NCBI RefSeq assembly: GCF_016907795.1
Contig: NZ_JAFBCR010000001.1
Coordinates: forward strand, 248,001 to 312,000
Length of the DNA: 64,000 bases
From: Kocuria palustris
GTDB lineage: Bacteria; Actinomycetota; Actinomycetes; Actinomycetales; Micrococcaceae
Direction: 5' to 3'
Below, one piece after another: positions 10,295 to 20,053 of the stretch. The position numbers were made by a program, and so were the translations under genes. The stretch's first letter is position 1. Each line of letters begins with the position of its first letter. Under the pieces are notes generated by a model, which made no database searches, was not told the DNA's origin, and worked only from the letters and a program-made list of their open reading frames with translations.

Positions 10295-11401
10295 TCAGCG
10301 CGAGGAGTCCAGCGCCGACTGCACGGTCTCGAGCAGCTCGGCCCAGGAGGCCTCGAACTTCTCGACGCCCTCCTTCTCGAGCAGGTTCACGACCTCGTCG
10401 TAGTCGATGCCCAGCTCGGCCAGGCGGTCCAGGTGCGCGTTGGACTCGTCATAGGTGCCGGTGATCGTGTCGCCGGTGATCTCCGAGTGATCGGCCACGG
10501 CGTCCAGGGTCTTCTCCGGCATGGTGTTCACGACGTCGGCGGCCACCAGTCCGTCCACGTAGAGCGTGTCCGGCAGCGACGGGTCCTTGGTGCCGGTCGA
10601 GGCCCACAGGGGGCGCTGGGCGTTGGCGCCGGCCGAGGCCAAGCGCTTCCAGCGCTCCGTGGAGAACGCCTCCTGGTAGACCTGGTAGGCCAAGCGGGCA
10701 TTGGCCAGGCCGGCCTTGGACTTCAGCGCGGTCGCCTCATCGGTGCCGATGGCATCCAGGCGCTTGTCGACCTCGGAATCCACGCGGGAGACGAAGAACG
10801 AGGCGACCGAGTGGATCTTCGAGAGGTCCTTGCCGTTCTCCAGCGCCTGCTCCAGACCGGTCTGGAAGGCGTTGATGACGGCACGGTAGCGCTCGAGCGA
10901 GAAGATCAGGGTCACGTTGACCGAGATGCCCTCGGCCAGCGTGGCAGTGATCGAGGGGAGGCCGACCTCGGTGGCCGGGATCTTGATCAGCACGTTGTCG
11001 CGATCGATGGTCTGCGCCAGGCGCTGGGCCATCTCCGAGGTGGCCTGGGCGTCATTCGCCATCCGGGGATCGACCTCGATCGAGACGCGGCCGTCCTTGC
11101 CCTGGGTCGCCTGGGCGATCGGGGCGAAGACGTCGCATGCGTCGCGGACGTCGTCGGTCGTGATCCGGAAGACGGCCTCGTCGACGTCGACGCCCTCGGC
11201 GGCCAGCTCCTTGACCTGAGCCGCGTAGGACTCCCCGTTGGACAGCGCGCCCGCGAAGATCGTGGGGTTCGTGGTCACGCCCACGACGTCCTTGGTGTCG
11301 ATGAGCTCCTGCAGGTTGCCGGTGCTCAGACGCTCGCGGGAGAGGTCGTCGAGCCAGATGGAGACTCCGGCCTGGGAGAGCTTGGCAGTGGTGTCGGTCA
11401 T
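10295..11401 (-). CDS. tal: Transaldolase
   Basis: Transfers dihydroxyacetone units in the non-oxidative pentose phosphate pathway. The 368-residue protein has the family N-terminal [14 protein letters not shown] (residues 40-53) and the Schiff-base Lys140 in [12 protein letters not shown]. The length fits the long actinobacterial transaldolases. The ATG at 11401 has AGGAGCATC upstream. It lies 117 bases behind tkt with a strong hairpin between them, and is followed by tandem hairpins. Confidence 0.96.
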   Translation of the reverse strand: MTDTTAKLSQAGVSIWLDDLSRERLSTGNLQELIDTKDVVGVTTNPTIFAGALSNGESYAAQVKELAAEGVDVDEAVFRITTDDVRDACDVFAPIAQATQGKDGRVSIEVDPRMANDAQATSEMAQRLAQTIDRDNVLIKIPATEVGLPSITATLAEGISVNVTLIFSLERYRAVINAFQTGLEQALENGKDLSKIHSVASFFVSRVDSEVDKRLDAIGTDEATALKSKAGLANARLAYQVYQEAFSTERWKRLASAGANAQRPLWASTGTKDPSLPDTLYVDGLVAADVVNTMPEKTLDAVADHSEITGDTITGTYDESNAHLDRLAELGIDYDEVVNLLEKEGVEKFEASWAELLETVQSALDSSR

Positions 11402-11475
11402 GATGATGCTCCTGTGATGTCGAAGGATCGTCAGTGCGTCTGCGGTGCAGGCGACGCTGCGTGGTCGTGCTGGGG

Positions 11476-11513
11476 CCGGTGACTGCGGCCGACGGATCGG
11501 CCGCAGTCACCGG
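11476..11513 (-). terminator. Hairpin between tkt and tal
   Basis: A perfect 17-bp stem (11476-11492 with 11497-11513) and a CGGA tetraloop, 5 bases past the tkt stop on the minus strand. It is either a terminator or an attenuator that lowers tal relative to tkt. Confidence 0.75.
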
Positions 11514-11518
11514 GTGCG

Positions 11519-13648
11519 TCACTTCGCGGCGGCGATGGACTCCTGGGCCTTCTCGACGACGGCCTCGGCGGTGATGCCGAACTCGCTGTAGAGGCGCTCG
11601 TAGGCGGCGGAGGCGCCGAAGTGCTCGAGCGAGACAGCGCGGCCGTTCGAGCCGAGCAGGTCGTTCCAGGACATGGCGATGCCGGCCTCGACGCTCACGC
11701 GGGCGGTGAGCTCGCGGGGGATCACGGACTCGCGGTAGTCCTGGTCCTGGGCGTCGAACCACTCGCGGCACGGCATGGACACGACGCGCGCGCCGATGCC
11801 CTTCTCCTTGAGCTGCTCGCGGGCCTCCACGGCCAGCTGCACCTCGGATCCGGTGCCGATGAGGACGACGTCCAGGGACGTGCCCTCCGGGGCGTCGGCC
11901 AGGACGTAGCCGCCCTTGGCAGTGCCCTCGGCCGAGGCGAAGGCCTCGCCCTCGCCGTCCGGGTGGATGTCCTCGCGGCGGAACGTGGGGACGTTCTGGC
12001 GGGTCAGCGCCAGGCCGGAGGGGCTCTCCGTGGTCTCCATGATGGTCCGCCAGGCCACCGAGGTCTCGTTGGCGTCGGCCGGGCGCACGACGTTCAGGCC
12101 CGGGATGCCGCGCAGCGAGCTGAGCTGCTCGACCGGCTGGTGCGTGGGGCCGTCCTCGCCCAGGCCGATCGAGTCGTGGGTCCAGATGTAGATCGACGGG
12201 ACCCGCATGACCGCGCCGAGGCGCACTGCCGGGCGCTGGTAGTCCGAGAAGATCAGGAACGTGCCCGAGAAGGCGCGCGTCTGCGACGACATGGTGATGC
12301 CGTTGACGATGGCGGCAGCGGCGTGCTCGCGGATGCCGAAGTGCAGGACGCGTCCGTACGGGTCCGCCGAGAACTTCTTGGTGGTGCGGCTGGACGGGTT
12401 GAACGAGTTGGCCGACTCGATCGTGGTGTTGTTCGATCCCGCGAGGTCGGCGGAGCCGCCCCACAGCTCGGGGAAGGTGTCGGCGATCGCGTTGATGACC
12501 TTGCCGGAGGCCGCGCGGGTGGCCACGGTCTCACCGGCAGGGAACTGCGGGAAGGCCTCGGCGTAGCCCTCGGGGAGGGTGCCGTCGCGCAGGCGGTCGT
12601 AGAGCTCGGCGCGGTCCGGGTGGGCCTGGCGCCACTCGGCGAAGCCCTTCTCCCACTCCTCGCGATCGGCCTTGCCGCGCTCGACGAGCTCGCGGGTGTG
12701 CGACAGGACCTCGTCCTCGATCACGAAGCTCTGCTCGGCGTCGAAGCCGAGGACCTTCTTGGTGGCCGCGAGCTCCTCGGCACCGAGCTTGGAGCCGTGG
12801 ATGCCGCCGGTGTTCTGCTTGCTGGGCGCCGGGTAGCCGATGATCGTCTTGAGGCAGATCAGCGACGGGGCGGAGGTCTCCGCCTCCGCAGCCCGGATGG
12901 CGTCGTGCAGGGCCTGGACGTCCTCGACGTACTCGTTGCCGTTGGGACCACCTGCGGTCCAGTCCACGGTCTGGACGTGCCAGCCGTAGGCCTTGTAGCG
13001 CTCGGCGACGTTCTCGGTGAACGCGACGTCGGTGTCGTCCTCGATCGAGATCTGGTTCTGGTCGTAGATCGCGATGAGGTTGCCGAGCTCCTGGTGCCCG
13101 GCCAGCGACGACGCTTCAGAGGTCACGCCCTCCTGGAGGTCGCCGTCGGAGACGATCGTGTAGACGCGGTGGTCGAACGGGGACTGGCCCGGAGCGGACT
13201 CGGGGTCGAAGAGCCCGCGGGTGTAGCGCTGGGCGTAGGCGAAGCCCACGGCCGAGGAGAGGCCCTGGCCCAGCGGGCCGGTGGTGATCTCCACGCCGGC
13301 CGTATGGCGGTACTCCGGGTGGCCCGGGGTCTTGGAGCCCCAGGTGCGCAGCTCCTCCAGGTCCTTCATCTCCAGGCCGAACCCGCCCAGGAAGAGCTGG
13401 ATGTACAGCGTCAGCGAGGTGTGGCCCGGGGAGAGGATGAAGCGATCGCGGCCGGTCCAGCGATCATCGCTGGGGTCATGGCGCATGACCTTCTGGAAGA
13501 GCAGGTAGGCGGCCGGGGCCAGGCTCATGGCCGTCCCGGGATGTCCCGAGCCCACCTTCTCCACGGCGTCCGCGGCGAGCACGCGGACGGTGTCCACGGC
13601 GCGGCGATCGACATCGGTCCAGGTGAGTGTCTGATCAGACTGAGGCAC
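11519..13648 (-). CDS. tkt: Transketolase
   Basis: A thiamine-diphosphate enzyme moving two-carbon units in the non-oxidative pentose phosphate pathway. The 709-residue protein has [14 protein letters not shown] near the N-terminus, the cofactor motif SDGDLQEG, and the pyrimidine-binding region with [14 protein letters not shown] and [19 protein letters not shown]. The GTG at 13648 is chosen because AAAGGAC lies 8 bases upstream and homologues begin near this point; an ATG 42 bases further up is possible. It is transcribed divergently from ctaB. Confidence 0.95.
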   Translation of the reverse strand: MPQSDQTLTWTDVDRRAVDTVRVLAADAVEKVGSGHPGTAMSLAPAAYLLFQKVMRHDPSDDRWTGRDRFILSPGHTSLTLYIQLFLGGFGLEMKDLEELRTWGSKTPGHPEYRHTAGVEITTGPLGQGLSSAVGFAYAQRYTRGLFDPESAPGQSPFDHRVYTIVSDGDLQEGVTSEASSLAGHQELGNLIAIYDQNQISIEDDTDVAFTENVAERYKAYGWHVQTVDWTAGGPNGNEYVEDVQALHDAIRAAEAETSAPSLICLKTIIGYPAPSKQNTGGIHGSKLGAEELAATKKVLGFDAEQSFVIEDEVLSHTRELVERGKADREEWEKGFAEWRQAHPDRAELYDRLRDGTLPEGYAEAFPQFPAGETVATRAASGKVINAIADTFPELWGGSADLAGSNNTTIESANSFNPSSRTTKKFSADPYGRVLHFGIREHAAAAIVNGITMSSQTRAFSGTFLIFSDYQRPAVRLGAVMRVPSIYIWTHDSIGLGEDGPTHQPVEQLSSLRGIPGLNVVRPADANETSVAWRTIMETTESPSGLALTRQNVPTFRREDIHPDGEGEAFASAEGTAKGGYVLADAPEGTSLDVVLIGTGSEVQLAVEAREQLKEKGIGARVVSMPCREWFDAQDQDYRESVIPRELTARVSVEAGIAMSWNDLLGSNGRAVSLEHFGASAAYERLYSEFGITAEAVVEKAQESIAAAK

Positions 13649-13717
13649 AGGTGCACTGTCCTTTCTCGGGGTGCGTGGCACCGCTCGCACGTGCGGCGAT
13701 GCCTGAGTCGTGGGTCC

Positions 13718-13723
13718 AGCCTA
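13718..13723 (-). promoter_or_regulatory. -10 candidate for tkt
   Basis: TAGGCT on the minus strand, with TTCCGC 16 bases upstream as a poor -35, about 70 bases before the tkt start. Confidence 0.35.
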
Positions 13724-13845
13724 GATCACCCGTCGGTCAGCGGAAGGGGTGATTCCGTGGTTTGCCTGAGGGCGTAGTCGATGCCTCCTCCTGTCGCATC
13801 GCCGGTGATGCGTCGCGGGCCACGGCGCGAGCGGCCATGAGGGTC

Positions 13846-13851
13846 TAGACT
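13846..13851 (+). promoter_or_regulatory. -10 candidate for ctaB
   Basis: TAGACT, the hexamer that recurs as a -10 element in this window, 132 bases before the ctaB start. No clear -35. Confidence 0.45.
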
Positions 13852-13983
13852 GGGCAGATCATCCCCGTCGCACGCCATCCGCCAGGCGCCGCGCACACTC
13901 CTTCCGGGCCCGGGTCGGCCTGGACGACGGGGAGTCCGTTTCCGAGTCGTCGACCCCGTCACCGTTCCAGGGAGTCAGTTCAC

Positions 13984-14976
13984 GTGAGTTCAGCGCAGGT
14001 CTCCAGGCATGCAGCACCGACCGGTCCCCAGGATCCGTCGGATGCGCGTCGGGAGAGCGGGCGGACCACACCTGGTCAGCGCGTGCGGGCGTACCTGCAG
14101 CTGATGAAGCTGCGCATCGTCGAGCTGCTGCTCGTGGCCACGGTGCCGACCATGATCTTCGCCCACCACTACCACGGCAACGGCGGCTTCCCGAGCATCT
14201 GGCTGATCCTGGTCACCCTTGTGGGCGGCACGCTCTCCGCAGGTGCCGCGGGCGCGTTCAACTCCTACATCGACCGCGAGTCCGACCGGCTGATGAAGCG
14301 CACCTCCAAGCGCCCGCTGGTCACTCGCGTGGTCAACGACTGGGAGGCCCTGGTCCTGGGCTGGGTCCTCTCGGTGGCCTCAGTGCTGCTGTTCGCCCTG
14401 GCGGTCAACGTCCTGTCGGGCGTGCTGACGGCCGCGGCGATCTTCCTCTACGCGGTGTTCTACTCGATCATCCTCAAGCGGCGGACCAGCCAGAACATCG
14501 TCTGGGGCGGGATCGCCGGCTGCATGCCGGTGCTGATCGCCTGGGCCGCGGTGACGGGGACCGTCGAGTGGCCGGCCGTCGTGCTGTTCGCGGTGATCTT
14601 CCTGTGGACCCCGCCCCACTACTGGCCGCTGTCGATGAAGTACTCGGACGACTACGCCCGCGCCGGGATCCCCATGCTCGGGGCGATCGCCTCGGATGGG
14701 CGCGTGGCCAGCCAGGTCGTGCTCTACGCCTGGGCCACCGTCATCTGCTCGCTGCTGCTCGTCCCGGTCGGCGGCGCCGGCTGGGTCTACGCCGTGGTCA
14801 CGCTGGCCGCCGGAGCCTGGTTCCTGCTGCAGTGCCACCGGCTGCTGGGGCTGGCCGGCCAGGCTGAGCCCACCTCCACACAGGCCATGAAGGTCTTCCA
14901 CGGCTCGATCACCTATCTGAGCCTCGTGTTCGTGGCCGTGGCGCTGGATCCGTTCCTCGGCGGACCGATCCTCTGA
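13984..14976 (+). CDS. ctaB: Protoheme IX farnesyltransferase (heme O synthase)
   Basis: An integral membrane UbiA-family enzyme that attaches a farnesyl group to heme B to give heme O, the precursor of heme A for aa3-type cytochrome oxidase. The 330-residue protein has about nine hydrophobic segments and the Asp-rich prenyl-binding motif [20 protein letters not shown]. The second loop reads [19 protein letters not shown]. The GTG at 13984 gives a polar N-terminal extension of about 35 residues. ctaA lies 3 kb downstream. This order (tkt, ctaB, ctaA, suf) is conserved in actinobacteria. Confidence 0.95.
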   Translation: MSSAQVSRHAAPTGPQDPSDARRESGRTTPGQRVRAYLQLMKLRIVELLLVATVPTMIFAHHYHGNGGFPSIWLILVTLVGGTLSAGAAGAFNSYIDRESDRLMKRTSKRPLVTRVVNDWEALVLGWVLSVASVLLFALAVNVLSGVLTAAAIFLYAVFYSIILKRRTSQNIVWGGIAGCMPVLIAWAAVTGTVEWPAVVLFAVIFLWTPPHYWPLSMKYSDDYARAGIPMLGAIASDGRVASQVVLYAWATVICSLLLVPVGGAGWVYAVVTLAAGAWFLLQCHRLLGLAGQAEPTSTQAMKVFHGSITYLSLVFVAVALDPFLGGPIL

Positions 14977-15104
14977 ACGTCGCGCAGCTGACGCACGGCG
15001 ACCCTCGCGCCCGCCGACCAGCCGGTTCGCGCTGAGTCCCCGTTCCCCGGACCCGCACGGGTCGCGGCCCCATCACTCCCTCCAGAATCGAGAGCACGCT
15101 CAGG

Positions 15105-16004
15105 ATGGACTTCTCCGGGCTGATCGCCTATCCGGTCACACCGTTCACGACCGCCGGTGCCGTGGACCTGCCTGAGCTCGCCCGCCAGGTCGAGGTCCTG
15201 GTCGGCTCGGGCGTGGACTCGATCTGCGTGCTCGGCACGGCCGGCTCCTTCGCCTATCTGAGCTCCGAGGAGCGCGCCACCGTGGTGCGCACGGCCGTCC
15301 AGGCTGCCGCGGGCTCCGGGATCCCCGTGGGAGCCGGAGTCTCCGCCATGACGACCCAGGACGTCCTGGAGCTGGCGTGGGACGCGGAGAGTGCCGGAGC
15401 GGACGGCCTGGTGCTGAACCCGCTGTCCTATGTGGCCCTGCGCTCGCCCGAGATCGCGGATCAGGTCGAGACCGTGGCCTCGTCGGTCGCGCTGCCGCTG
15501 TGCCTGGACAACAACCCCTCGACCACCGGCTTCGTCTACCCCGTGGACCTGGCCGCCGAGCTGAGCGATCTGGGCAACGTCGTGGCGTTCAAGGACACGG
15601 TCGACTCCGAGCGCGCCCTGCAGAACCGTCGCCACCTCTTCCTGGAGCTGGCCGAGCCCGGGACGAGCTTCGGGATCGCCGGGACCTCGCTGATCCTGAA
15701 CTCGGCCGATGCCTCGATCGCCTGGCACACCGGCTTCGCCGCCGCACTGCCCCGGGAGTGGGTCGCGTTCCGCGCCGCCGCTGCGGCCAGGGACGTCGAG
15801 CTCGTGGATCGCTGGCGCCGGGCGTTCTCCCCGCTGATCGAGGTGCTGCGCTGGGAGCGGCCGCTGAGCTCGCTCTACGCCCTCAATGACATCTGCGGCA
15901 TGCGCACCGCCCCGCCGAGGCGGCCCCTGCACCCGGTGGGCACGCCCAGCCGCGAGCGCATCCGCTCGGCCGTCCGCGATCTGCGCGCGGAGATGCAGCA
16001 GTGA
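15105..16004 (+). CDS. DapA/NanA-family lyase, substrate unknown
   Basis: A 299-residue TIM-barrel of the dihydrodipicolinate synthase/N-acetylneuraminate lyase family. The Schiff-base lysine is present in NVVAFKDTVDS, and a tyrosine follows LNPLSYV where the family has its catalytic Tyr. The usual GTTGE loop is changed to GTAGSF and the YNVPSRTG loop to DNNPSTTGF, so it is unlikely to be the housekeeping DapA. Its stop overlaps the GTG start of the following ABC ATPase (GTGA), so the lyase and transporter are translationally coupled. Spacing to ctaB is 128 bases. The substrate cannot be told from the sequence. Confidence 0.8.
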   Translation: MDFSGLIAYPVTPFTTAGAVDLPELARQVEVLVGSGVDSICVLGTAGSFAYLSSEERATVVRTAVQAAAGSGIPVGAGVSAMTTQDVLELAWDAESAGADGLVLNPLSYVALRSPEIADQVETVASSVALPLCLDNNPSTTGFVYPVDLAAELSDLGNVVAFKDTVDSERALQNRRHLFLELAEPGTSFGIAGTSLILNSADASIAWHTGFAAALPREWVAFRAAAAARDVELVDRWRRAFSPLIEVLRWERPLSSLYALNDICGMRTAPPRRPLHPVGTPSRERIRSAVRDLRAEMQQ

Positions 16005-17008
16005 CGGCCGCGCTCGAGATCGAGGACCTGGTGATGGCGTTCCCGCAGCGCCGTGCGCCCAGCCGGCGACGCCGGGGGAGCCGCGACCCCGACACGGGCG
16101 CGGACACGCCTGCGCCGCGCTCGAGGCTCCGGGCCGTGGACGGCCTGAGCCTCACGGCCCGCCACGGCGAGGTCACCGCGCTGCTGGGGCCCAACGGGGC
16201 GGGCAAGACGACCACGCTCGAGTGCGCCCAGGGCCTTCGGCGGCCCACCTCCGGGACCGTCCGGCTGCTGGGCGAGCAGCCCTGGGGCGCCCGACCGGAG
16301 CTGCGCGCCCGCGCCGGCGTGATGCTGCAGGACGGCGGCCTGCCGCAGTCGGTCAGGGCAGGGGAGTACCTGCGCCACATCAGCGCGATGTACCAGGACC
16401 CGGTCCCGCAGCACGAGCTCCAGGCGCGCCTGGGCATCGGCTCCTTCGCCGGAACCCCCATCCGGCGGCTCTCCGGCGGCCAGCGCCAGCGCGTGTCGCT
16501 GGCCGCAGCGCTGGCCGGAAGGCCGGAGATCGTCTTCCTCGACGAGCCCTCGGCCGGCCTCGATCCCCAGTCGCGCGCGGTGGTCTTCGACCTGATCGAC
16601 GAGCTGCGCGGCGACGGCACCGCCGTCATCCTCACCACGCACCTGCTCGACGATGCCCAGCGCCTGGCCGACCAGGTGGTCATCGTGGATGAGGGCCAGG
16701 TCCGCGCCTGCGGCTCTGTGCAGGAGCTGATCGACGGCGACGGCCGCTCCGGAGCCCTGCGCGTGGAGCTCACCGCCGCCCAGCTGCAGCGCTGGGCGCA
16801 GCATCCCCCTGAGCTCGTGCAGCGCCCGGACCTGCAGGTCAGCGCGGAGGGAGCCCGGATCGTGATCAGCGGTGCGACGCGCCCGCAGGAGCTGGCCGAG
16901 CTGAGCCAGTGGCTCGCGGCCACCGGCGAGCTGCCCCTGTCCCTGAGCCTCCAGCCCCGCTCGCTGGAGGACGTCTTCCTGGAGCTGTCGGGGAGGCAGA
17001 TCCGATGA
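16001..17008 (+). CDS. ABC-2 exporter ATPase next to heme genes
   Basis: A 335-residue ABC ATPase with Walker A GPNGAGKTT (63-71), signature LSGGQRQR near 160, Walker B IVFLDEP and a D-loop SAGLD. A basic, low-complexity stretch (RAPSRRRRGSRDPD, about 18-31) interrupts the first strand region. The C-terminal 80 residues resemble the extension of drug- and lipid-type ABC-2 exporters. It overlaps the lyase upstream and the permease downstream by 4 bases each. Homologous ABC genes sit beside ctaA in mycobacteria and arthrobacters; the cargo is unknown. Confidence 0.88.
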   Translation: MTAALEIEDLVMAFPQRRAPSRRRRGSRDPDTGADTPAPRSRLRAVDGLSLTARHGEVTALLGPNGAGKTTTLECAQGLRRPTSGTVRLLGEQPWGARPELRARAGVMLQDGGLPQSVRAGEYLRHISAMYQDPVPQHELQARLGIGSFAGTPIRRLSGGQRQRVSLAAALAGRPEIVFLDEPSAGLDPQSRAVVFDLIDELRGDGTAVILTTHLLDDAQRLADQVVIVDEGQVRACGSVQELIDGDGRSGALRVELTAAQLQRWAQHPPELVQRPDLQVSAEGARIVISGATRPQELAELSQWLAATGELPLSLSLQPRSLEDVFLELSGRQIR

Positions 17009-17811
17009 CCGAGAGGACCATCCTGTCCCGTACTGCTTCCGAGGACCCGGCCCCGTCGCGGCCGGCCCCTGCTGGCCGGCGCGTCGCCGCCCAGGCCGCT
17101 TACGAGACGCGCACCATGCTGCGCAACGGCGAGCAGCTGCTGCTGCTGATCATCCTCCCGGTCATGGCCCTGTTCGCCCTGGCCTGGATGGATCTGCTCG
17201 ACGGGGCGCTGCCGGCCGGTGCCGAGAGGATCGACCTGGCCGTGCCCGGGGTCCTGGCGCTGTCGGTGATCTCGAACGCGTTCTCCGGCCAAGGCATCCA
17301 GACCGGCTTCGACCGCCGCTACGGCGTGCTGCGGCAGCTGTCCACCACGCCCCTGGGCCGGTTCGGGCTCATCGCCGGCAAGCTCGGCGCCATCCTGGCG
17401 GTGCTGGCCGTGCAGACGGTGCTGATCTGCGGGATCGGTCTGGCCCTGGGCTGGCGGCCCGAGCCGCTGTCGGTGCTGGCCATGCTGCTGATCCTCGGGG
17501 TGGGCGCCGCGGTGTTCACCGGGCTGGGCCTGCTCGTGGCCGGCACGCTGCGCGCTGAAGCCACGCTGGCCGTCGTCAATCTGCTGTGGGTCCTGCTGGC
17601 GGCAGCCGGCGGAACCCTGGGCCCGGCCGCAGCCCTTCCGGCTGTGCTCGGCTGGGCGGCTTCGCTGCTGCCATCGGCTGCGCTGGGGGAGTCGCTGCGC
17701 ATCGTGCTGGTCGGCACCGGCCACGGCCCCCTGGTGCTGCATCTGGCGGTCCTGGCCGTATGGGGCCTGCTCAGCTGGGCGGCGACCGTCCGTCTGTTCC
17801 GCTGGAGCTGA
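17005..17811 (+). CDS. ABC-2 type permease
   Basis: The membrane partner of the preceding ATPase. The 268-residue protein has six predicted hydrophobic segments, starting after MLRNGEQLLLLIILPVMALF and ending LLSWAATVRLF, and the ABC-2 cytoplasmic motif RRYGVLRQLSTTPLGR between segments 2 and 3. The ATG at 17005 overlaps the ATPase stop; a longer in-frame reading lies inside the ATPase gene. Between ctaB and ctaA a role in cytochrome or heme maturation is possible, but that is only inferred from location. Confidence 0.85.
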   Translation: MTERTILSRTASEDPAPSRPAPAGRRVAAQAAYETRTMLRNGEQLLLLIILPVMALFALAWMDLLDGALPAGAERIDLAVPGVLALSVISNAFSGQGIQTGFDRRYGVLRQLSTTPLGRFGLIAGKLGAILAVLAVQTVLICGIGLALGWRPEPLSVLAMLLILGVGAAVFTGLGLLVAGTLRAEATLAVVNLLWVLLAAAGGTLGPAAALPAVLGWAASLLPSAALGESLRIVLVGTGHGPLVLHLAVLAVWGLLSWAATVRLFRWS

Positions 17812-17860
17812 GACTGCGCACGGGCCGCCGGCTCCGGTCCGCGTGCACAGGGTGCGGGAC

Positions 17861-17866
17861 TAGACT
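17861..17866 (+). promoter_or_regulatory. -10 candidate for ctaA
   Basis: TAGACT, 66 bases before the ctaA start codon and about 50 bases after the permease stop. No clear -35. Confidence 0.5.
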
Positions 17867-17932
17867 TGTCGGGCGCCCGGCGCTCCGGTCGCGCAAGCAC
17901 TGACCCCCCTTTCAGATCCTGGACGTGAGCAC

Positions 17933-19000
17933 GTGAGCACCCCTTCCTCGGCCCCGACCGCCTCGGACCTCGGCGACGACCCGCGGGAGGCTCCGGGGCC
18001 TGGACCCGAGCCGCGCAGCGATCGAGCTCCGATCGGCTTCTTCCTCCGCGGCGAGGTCGACGGATGGGTCCGCTTCACGGCCTGGGCCTCCCTGGCGGCC
18101 AACATGCTGCTGATCCTCACCGGCGGCCTGGTCCGGCTCACCGGCTCCGGCCTCGGCTGCCCCACCTGGCCCCGGTGCACCGACGAGTCCTGGACCAACA
18201 CCTCGGAGATGGGCATCCACGGGTTCATCGAGTTCGGCAACCGCACTCTGACGGGCGTGCTCATGATCGTCGCCGTGCTGGCCTTCCTGGCCGTCGTGCG
18301 CATGGCCCGCCGTCACGCGTCGCTGTTCGTGCTGACCCTGCTGCTCGGTCTCGGCATCCCCGTTCAGGCTGTGGTCGGCGGCGTCACGGTGCTGACCGGT
18401 CTGAATCCGTGGATCGTGGGCATCCACTTCATGATCTCCTCCGCCATGATCGCCATGGCCGCGATGCTCGTGAATCGGACCCGGCGGCTGAGCCTGGAGC
18501 ACGTGGCGCAGGCGGAGCTGGCCGGACAGTCGCCGCAGCAGCGCGGCCCGATCCGCGGGCTGCTCATCGCACTGGCCGTGTTCGCGGCGCTGAGCATCTA
18601 CCTGGGCACGCTGGTCACCGGCACGGGTCCCCACGGCGGCGACGCCGGCGATGTCGTGCGGCACACCTTCGACGCCCTGGTGATCGCCCGGCTGCACGCT
18701 CTGCCCGCCTACGCCGTCGTCGCGCTGGTGCTGATCGGACTGCTCGTCGGCCGCCGAACCTGGCCCATGGCGGTGCGCCGGTCGCTGCAGCTCGTGGGAC
18801 TCGTCGTGATCATGCAGGCGCTGATCGGCTTCTACCAGTTCTTCAACGGCCTGCCGATCCTGGTGGTCGCGCTGCACCTCATCGGCTCGGCCCTGTTCGT
18901 GGCCGTCGTGTCCATGGCGGTGGAGAAGGGCTTCCACGTCACCTCCGAGGCTCCCGTGCTGACGGAGGCCGAGCGCCGCGACGGGCCCGTCACCGTCTGA
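17933..19000 (+). CDS. ctaA: Heme A synthase
   Basis: A membrane oxygenase converting heme O to heme A. The 355-residue protein has eight hydrophobic segments. The signature GGLVRLTGSGLGCPTWPRC follows the first, with the two cysteines that form the extracellular disulfide in this family. Histidines for heme binding occur in the membrane segments (HGFIEFGNR, GIHFMISS, ARLHALPAY, VALHLIGS). A polar stretch of about 40 residues precedes the first segment. The GTG at 17933 has only a weak GGA upstream. It works with ctaB and surf1 in oxidase biogenesis. Confidence 0.94.
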   Translation: MSTPSSAPTASDLGDDPREAPGPGPEPRSDRAPIGFFLRGEVDGWVRFTAWASLAANMLLILTGGLVRLTGSGLGCPTWPRCTDESWTNTSEMGIHGFIEFGNRTLTGVLMIVAVLAFLAVVRMARRHASLFVLTLLLGLGIPVQAVVGGVTVLTGLNPWIVGIHFMISSAMIAMAAMLVNRTRRLSLEHVAQAELAGQSPQQRGPIRGLLIALAVFAALSIYLGTLVTGTGPHGGDAGDVVRHTFDALVIARLHALPAYAVVALVLIGLLVGRRTWPMAVRRSLQLVGLVVIMQALIGFYQFFNGLPILVVALHLIGSALFVAVVSMAVEKGFHVTSEAPVLTEAERRDGPVTV

Positions 19001-19031
19001 GGGCGCATCGAAGCCCGCACCGGTTCGGGAG

Positions 19032-19069
19032 GGGCCGCTGGAATCCGTCGCTGCGGAATCCAGCGGCCC
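19032..19069 (+). terminator. Terminator after ctaA
   Basis: A perfect 15-bp stem, GGGCCGCTGGAATCC (19032-19046) with GGAATCCAGCGGCCC (19055-19069), an 8-base loop, and TTGTGCGTT following. Confidence 0.8.
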
Positions 19070-19162
19070 TTGTGCGTTCTGCGCCTGATCGAGTCGAAGG
19101 ATGAGGTTCTCATCACATCCCGGTCTTTCTGAGGGTGACCTTGCTAGGAACGTGGAATGGAT

Positions 19163-19191
19163 TTGGACATACTTGAGTTGTGTATTGGACA
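19163..19191. promoter_or_regulatory. Possible operator upstream of sufR
   Basis: Two copies of TTGGACA, 22 bases apart (19163-19169 and 19185-19191), flank an inverted repeat ATAC-N9-GTAT (19169-19185). It lies 46-74 bases before sufR. SufR-type repressors bind inverted repeats near their own promoter, so this is the best candidate site, but its sequence does not match a consensus I can vouch for. Confidence 0.35.
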
Positions 19192-19236
19192 GGGTCCGGA
19201 TCACGGACCCCCGAGACGGCGAGAGGCGGTACGAGC

Positions 19237-19974
19237 ATGGTCCAGACGGAAGTCAGGAGCGCGCGCAGCACCGAGGACGCCGCCGAGTCCACCACCCGAT
19301 CCCGGATCCTCAACGCCGTCCTGGAATCCGGACCCGTCTCCGCCAGCGAGATCGCAGCGCAGATGGGCCTCACGGCCGCTGCAGTGCGCCGTCACCTGGA
19401 CGCCCTGGAGCGGGATCGGTTCATCGAGGTCACCCTGGTGCGCCGCCCCGGAGCAGGTGCGGGTCGCCCCGCCCGTCGCTACGTGGTGGCCCCCGAGGGC
19501 CACGAGCGCCTGGGCAACGACTACCTCGAGGTCGCCCACGACGCCCTGCGCACCCTGCGCGAGCTCGGGGGAGAAGAGGCCCTGCGAGGCTTCGTGCAGC
19601 GTCACCAGCACCGCATCGAGAACCGGTACCGCCCGGCCGTCGAGGCTGCAGGGGAGGACGTCGCCGATCGTCTGGACGCCCTCGTGCGCCAGATGGCCGC
19701 CGACGGCTACGCCGCCAGCTCCACCGTGGTGCAGGTCGGCTCCCCGCGCCGCGGAATGGCCTCCCTGCAGCTGTGCCAGGGGCACTGCCCCCTGCTCGAG
19801 CTGGCAGAGGACCACCCCGAGTTCTGCGAGGCGGAGACGAGGATGATCGGCTCCCTGCTGGGCGTCGACATCCGTCGGCTGTCCACGCTGGCCTCCGGGG
19901 CGCACGTGTGCAACACGCATGTGCCCCTCGAGGGCCGGGACGAGGATCCACCACGCAGCGCCGAGCGCACCTGA
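19237..19974 (+). CDS. sufR: SufR, Fe-S responsive repressor of the suf operon
   Basis: A 245-residue DeoR-like winged-helix regulator. The HTH lies around residues 20-75 ([21 protein letters not shown]). Four cysteines near the C-terminus (180, 184, 197 and 225, in LCQGHCP, EFCEAE and HVCNTH) match the Fe-S cluster ligand region of SufR. The ATG at 19237 is preceded by GAGAGG; an upstream ATG in frame lies in the presumed promoter. It heads sufR-sufB-sufD-sufC-sufT, the gap to sufB being 79 bases, and is expected to repress the operon when Fe-S supply is adequate. Confidence 0.93.
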   Translation: MVQTEVRSARSTEDAAESTTRSRILNAVLESGPVSASEIAAQMGLTAAAVRRHLDALERDRFIEVTLVRRPGAGAGRPARRYVVAPEGHERLGNDYLEVAHDALRTLRELGGEEALRGFVQRHQHRIENRYRPAVEAAGEDVADRLDALVRQMAADGYAASSTVVQVGSPRRGMASLQLCQGHCPLLELAEDHPEFCEAETRMIGSLLGVDIRRLSTLASGAHVCNTHVPLEGRDEDPPRSAERT

Positions 19975-20053
19975 GACTTTCCCTCACCATCCGAACCACC
20001 GCGGTCGACCGGGCAGAGCCCGGATCGGCAGCAGACCACCAGAGGAGGCCGTC

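Larger units (their letters stand above)
13649..13983. other. tkt/ctaB divergent intergenic region
   Basis: No gene seen. It contains -10 candidates for both flanking genes and nothing else that I recognise. Confidence 0.5.
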
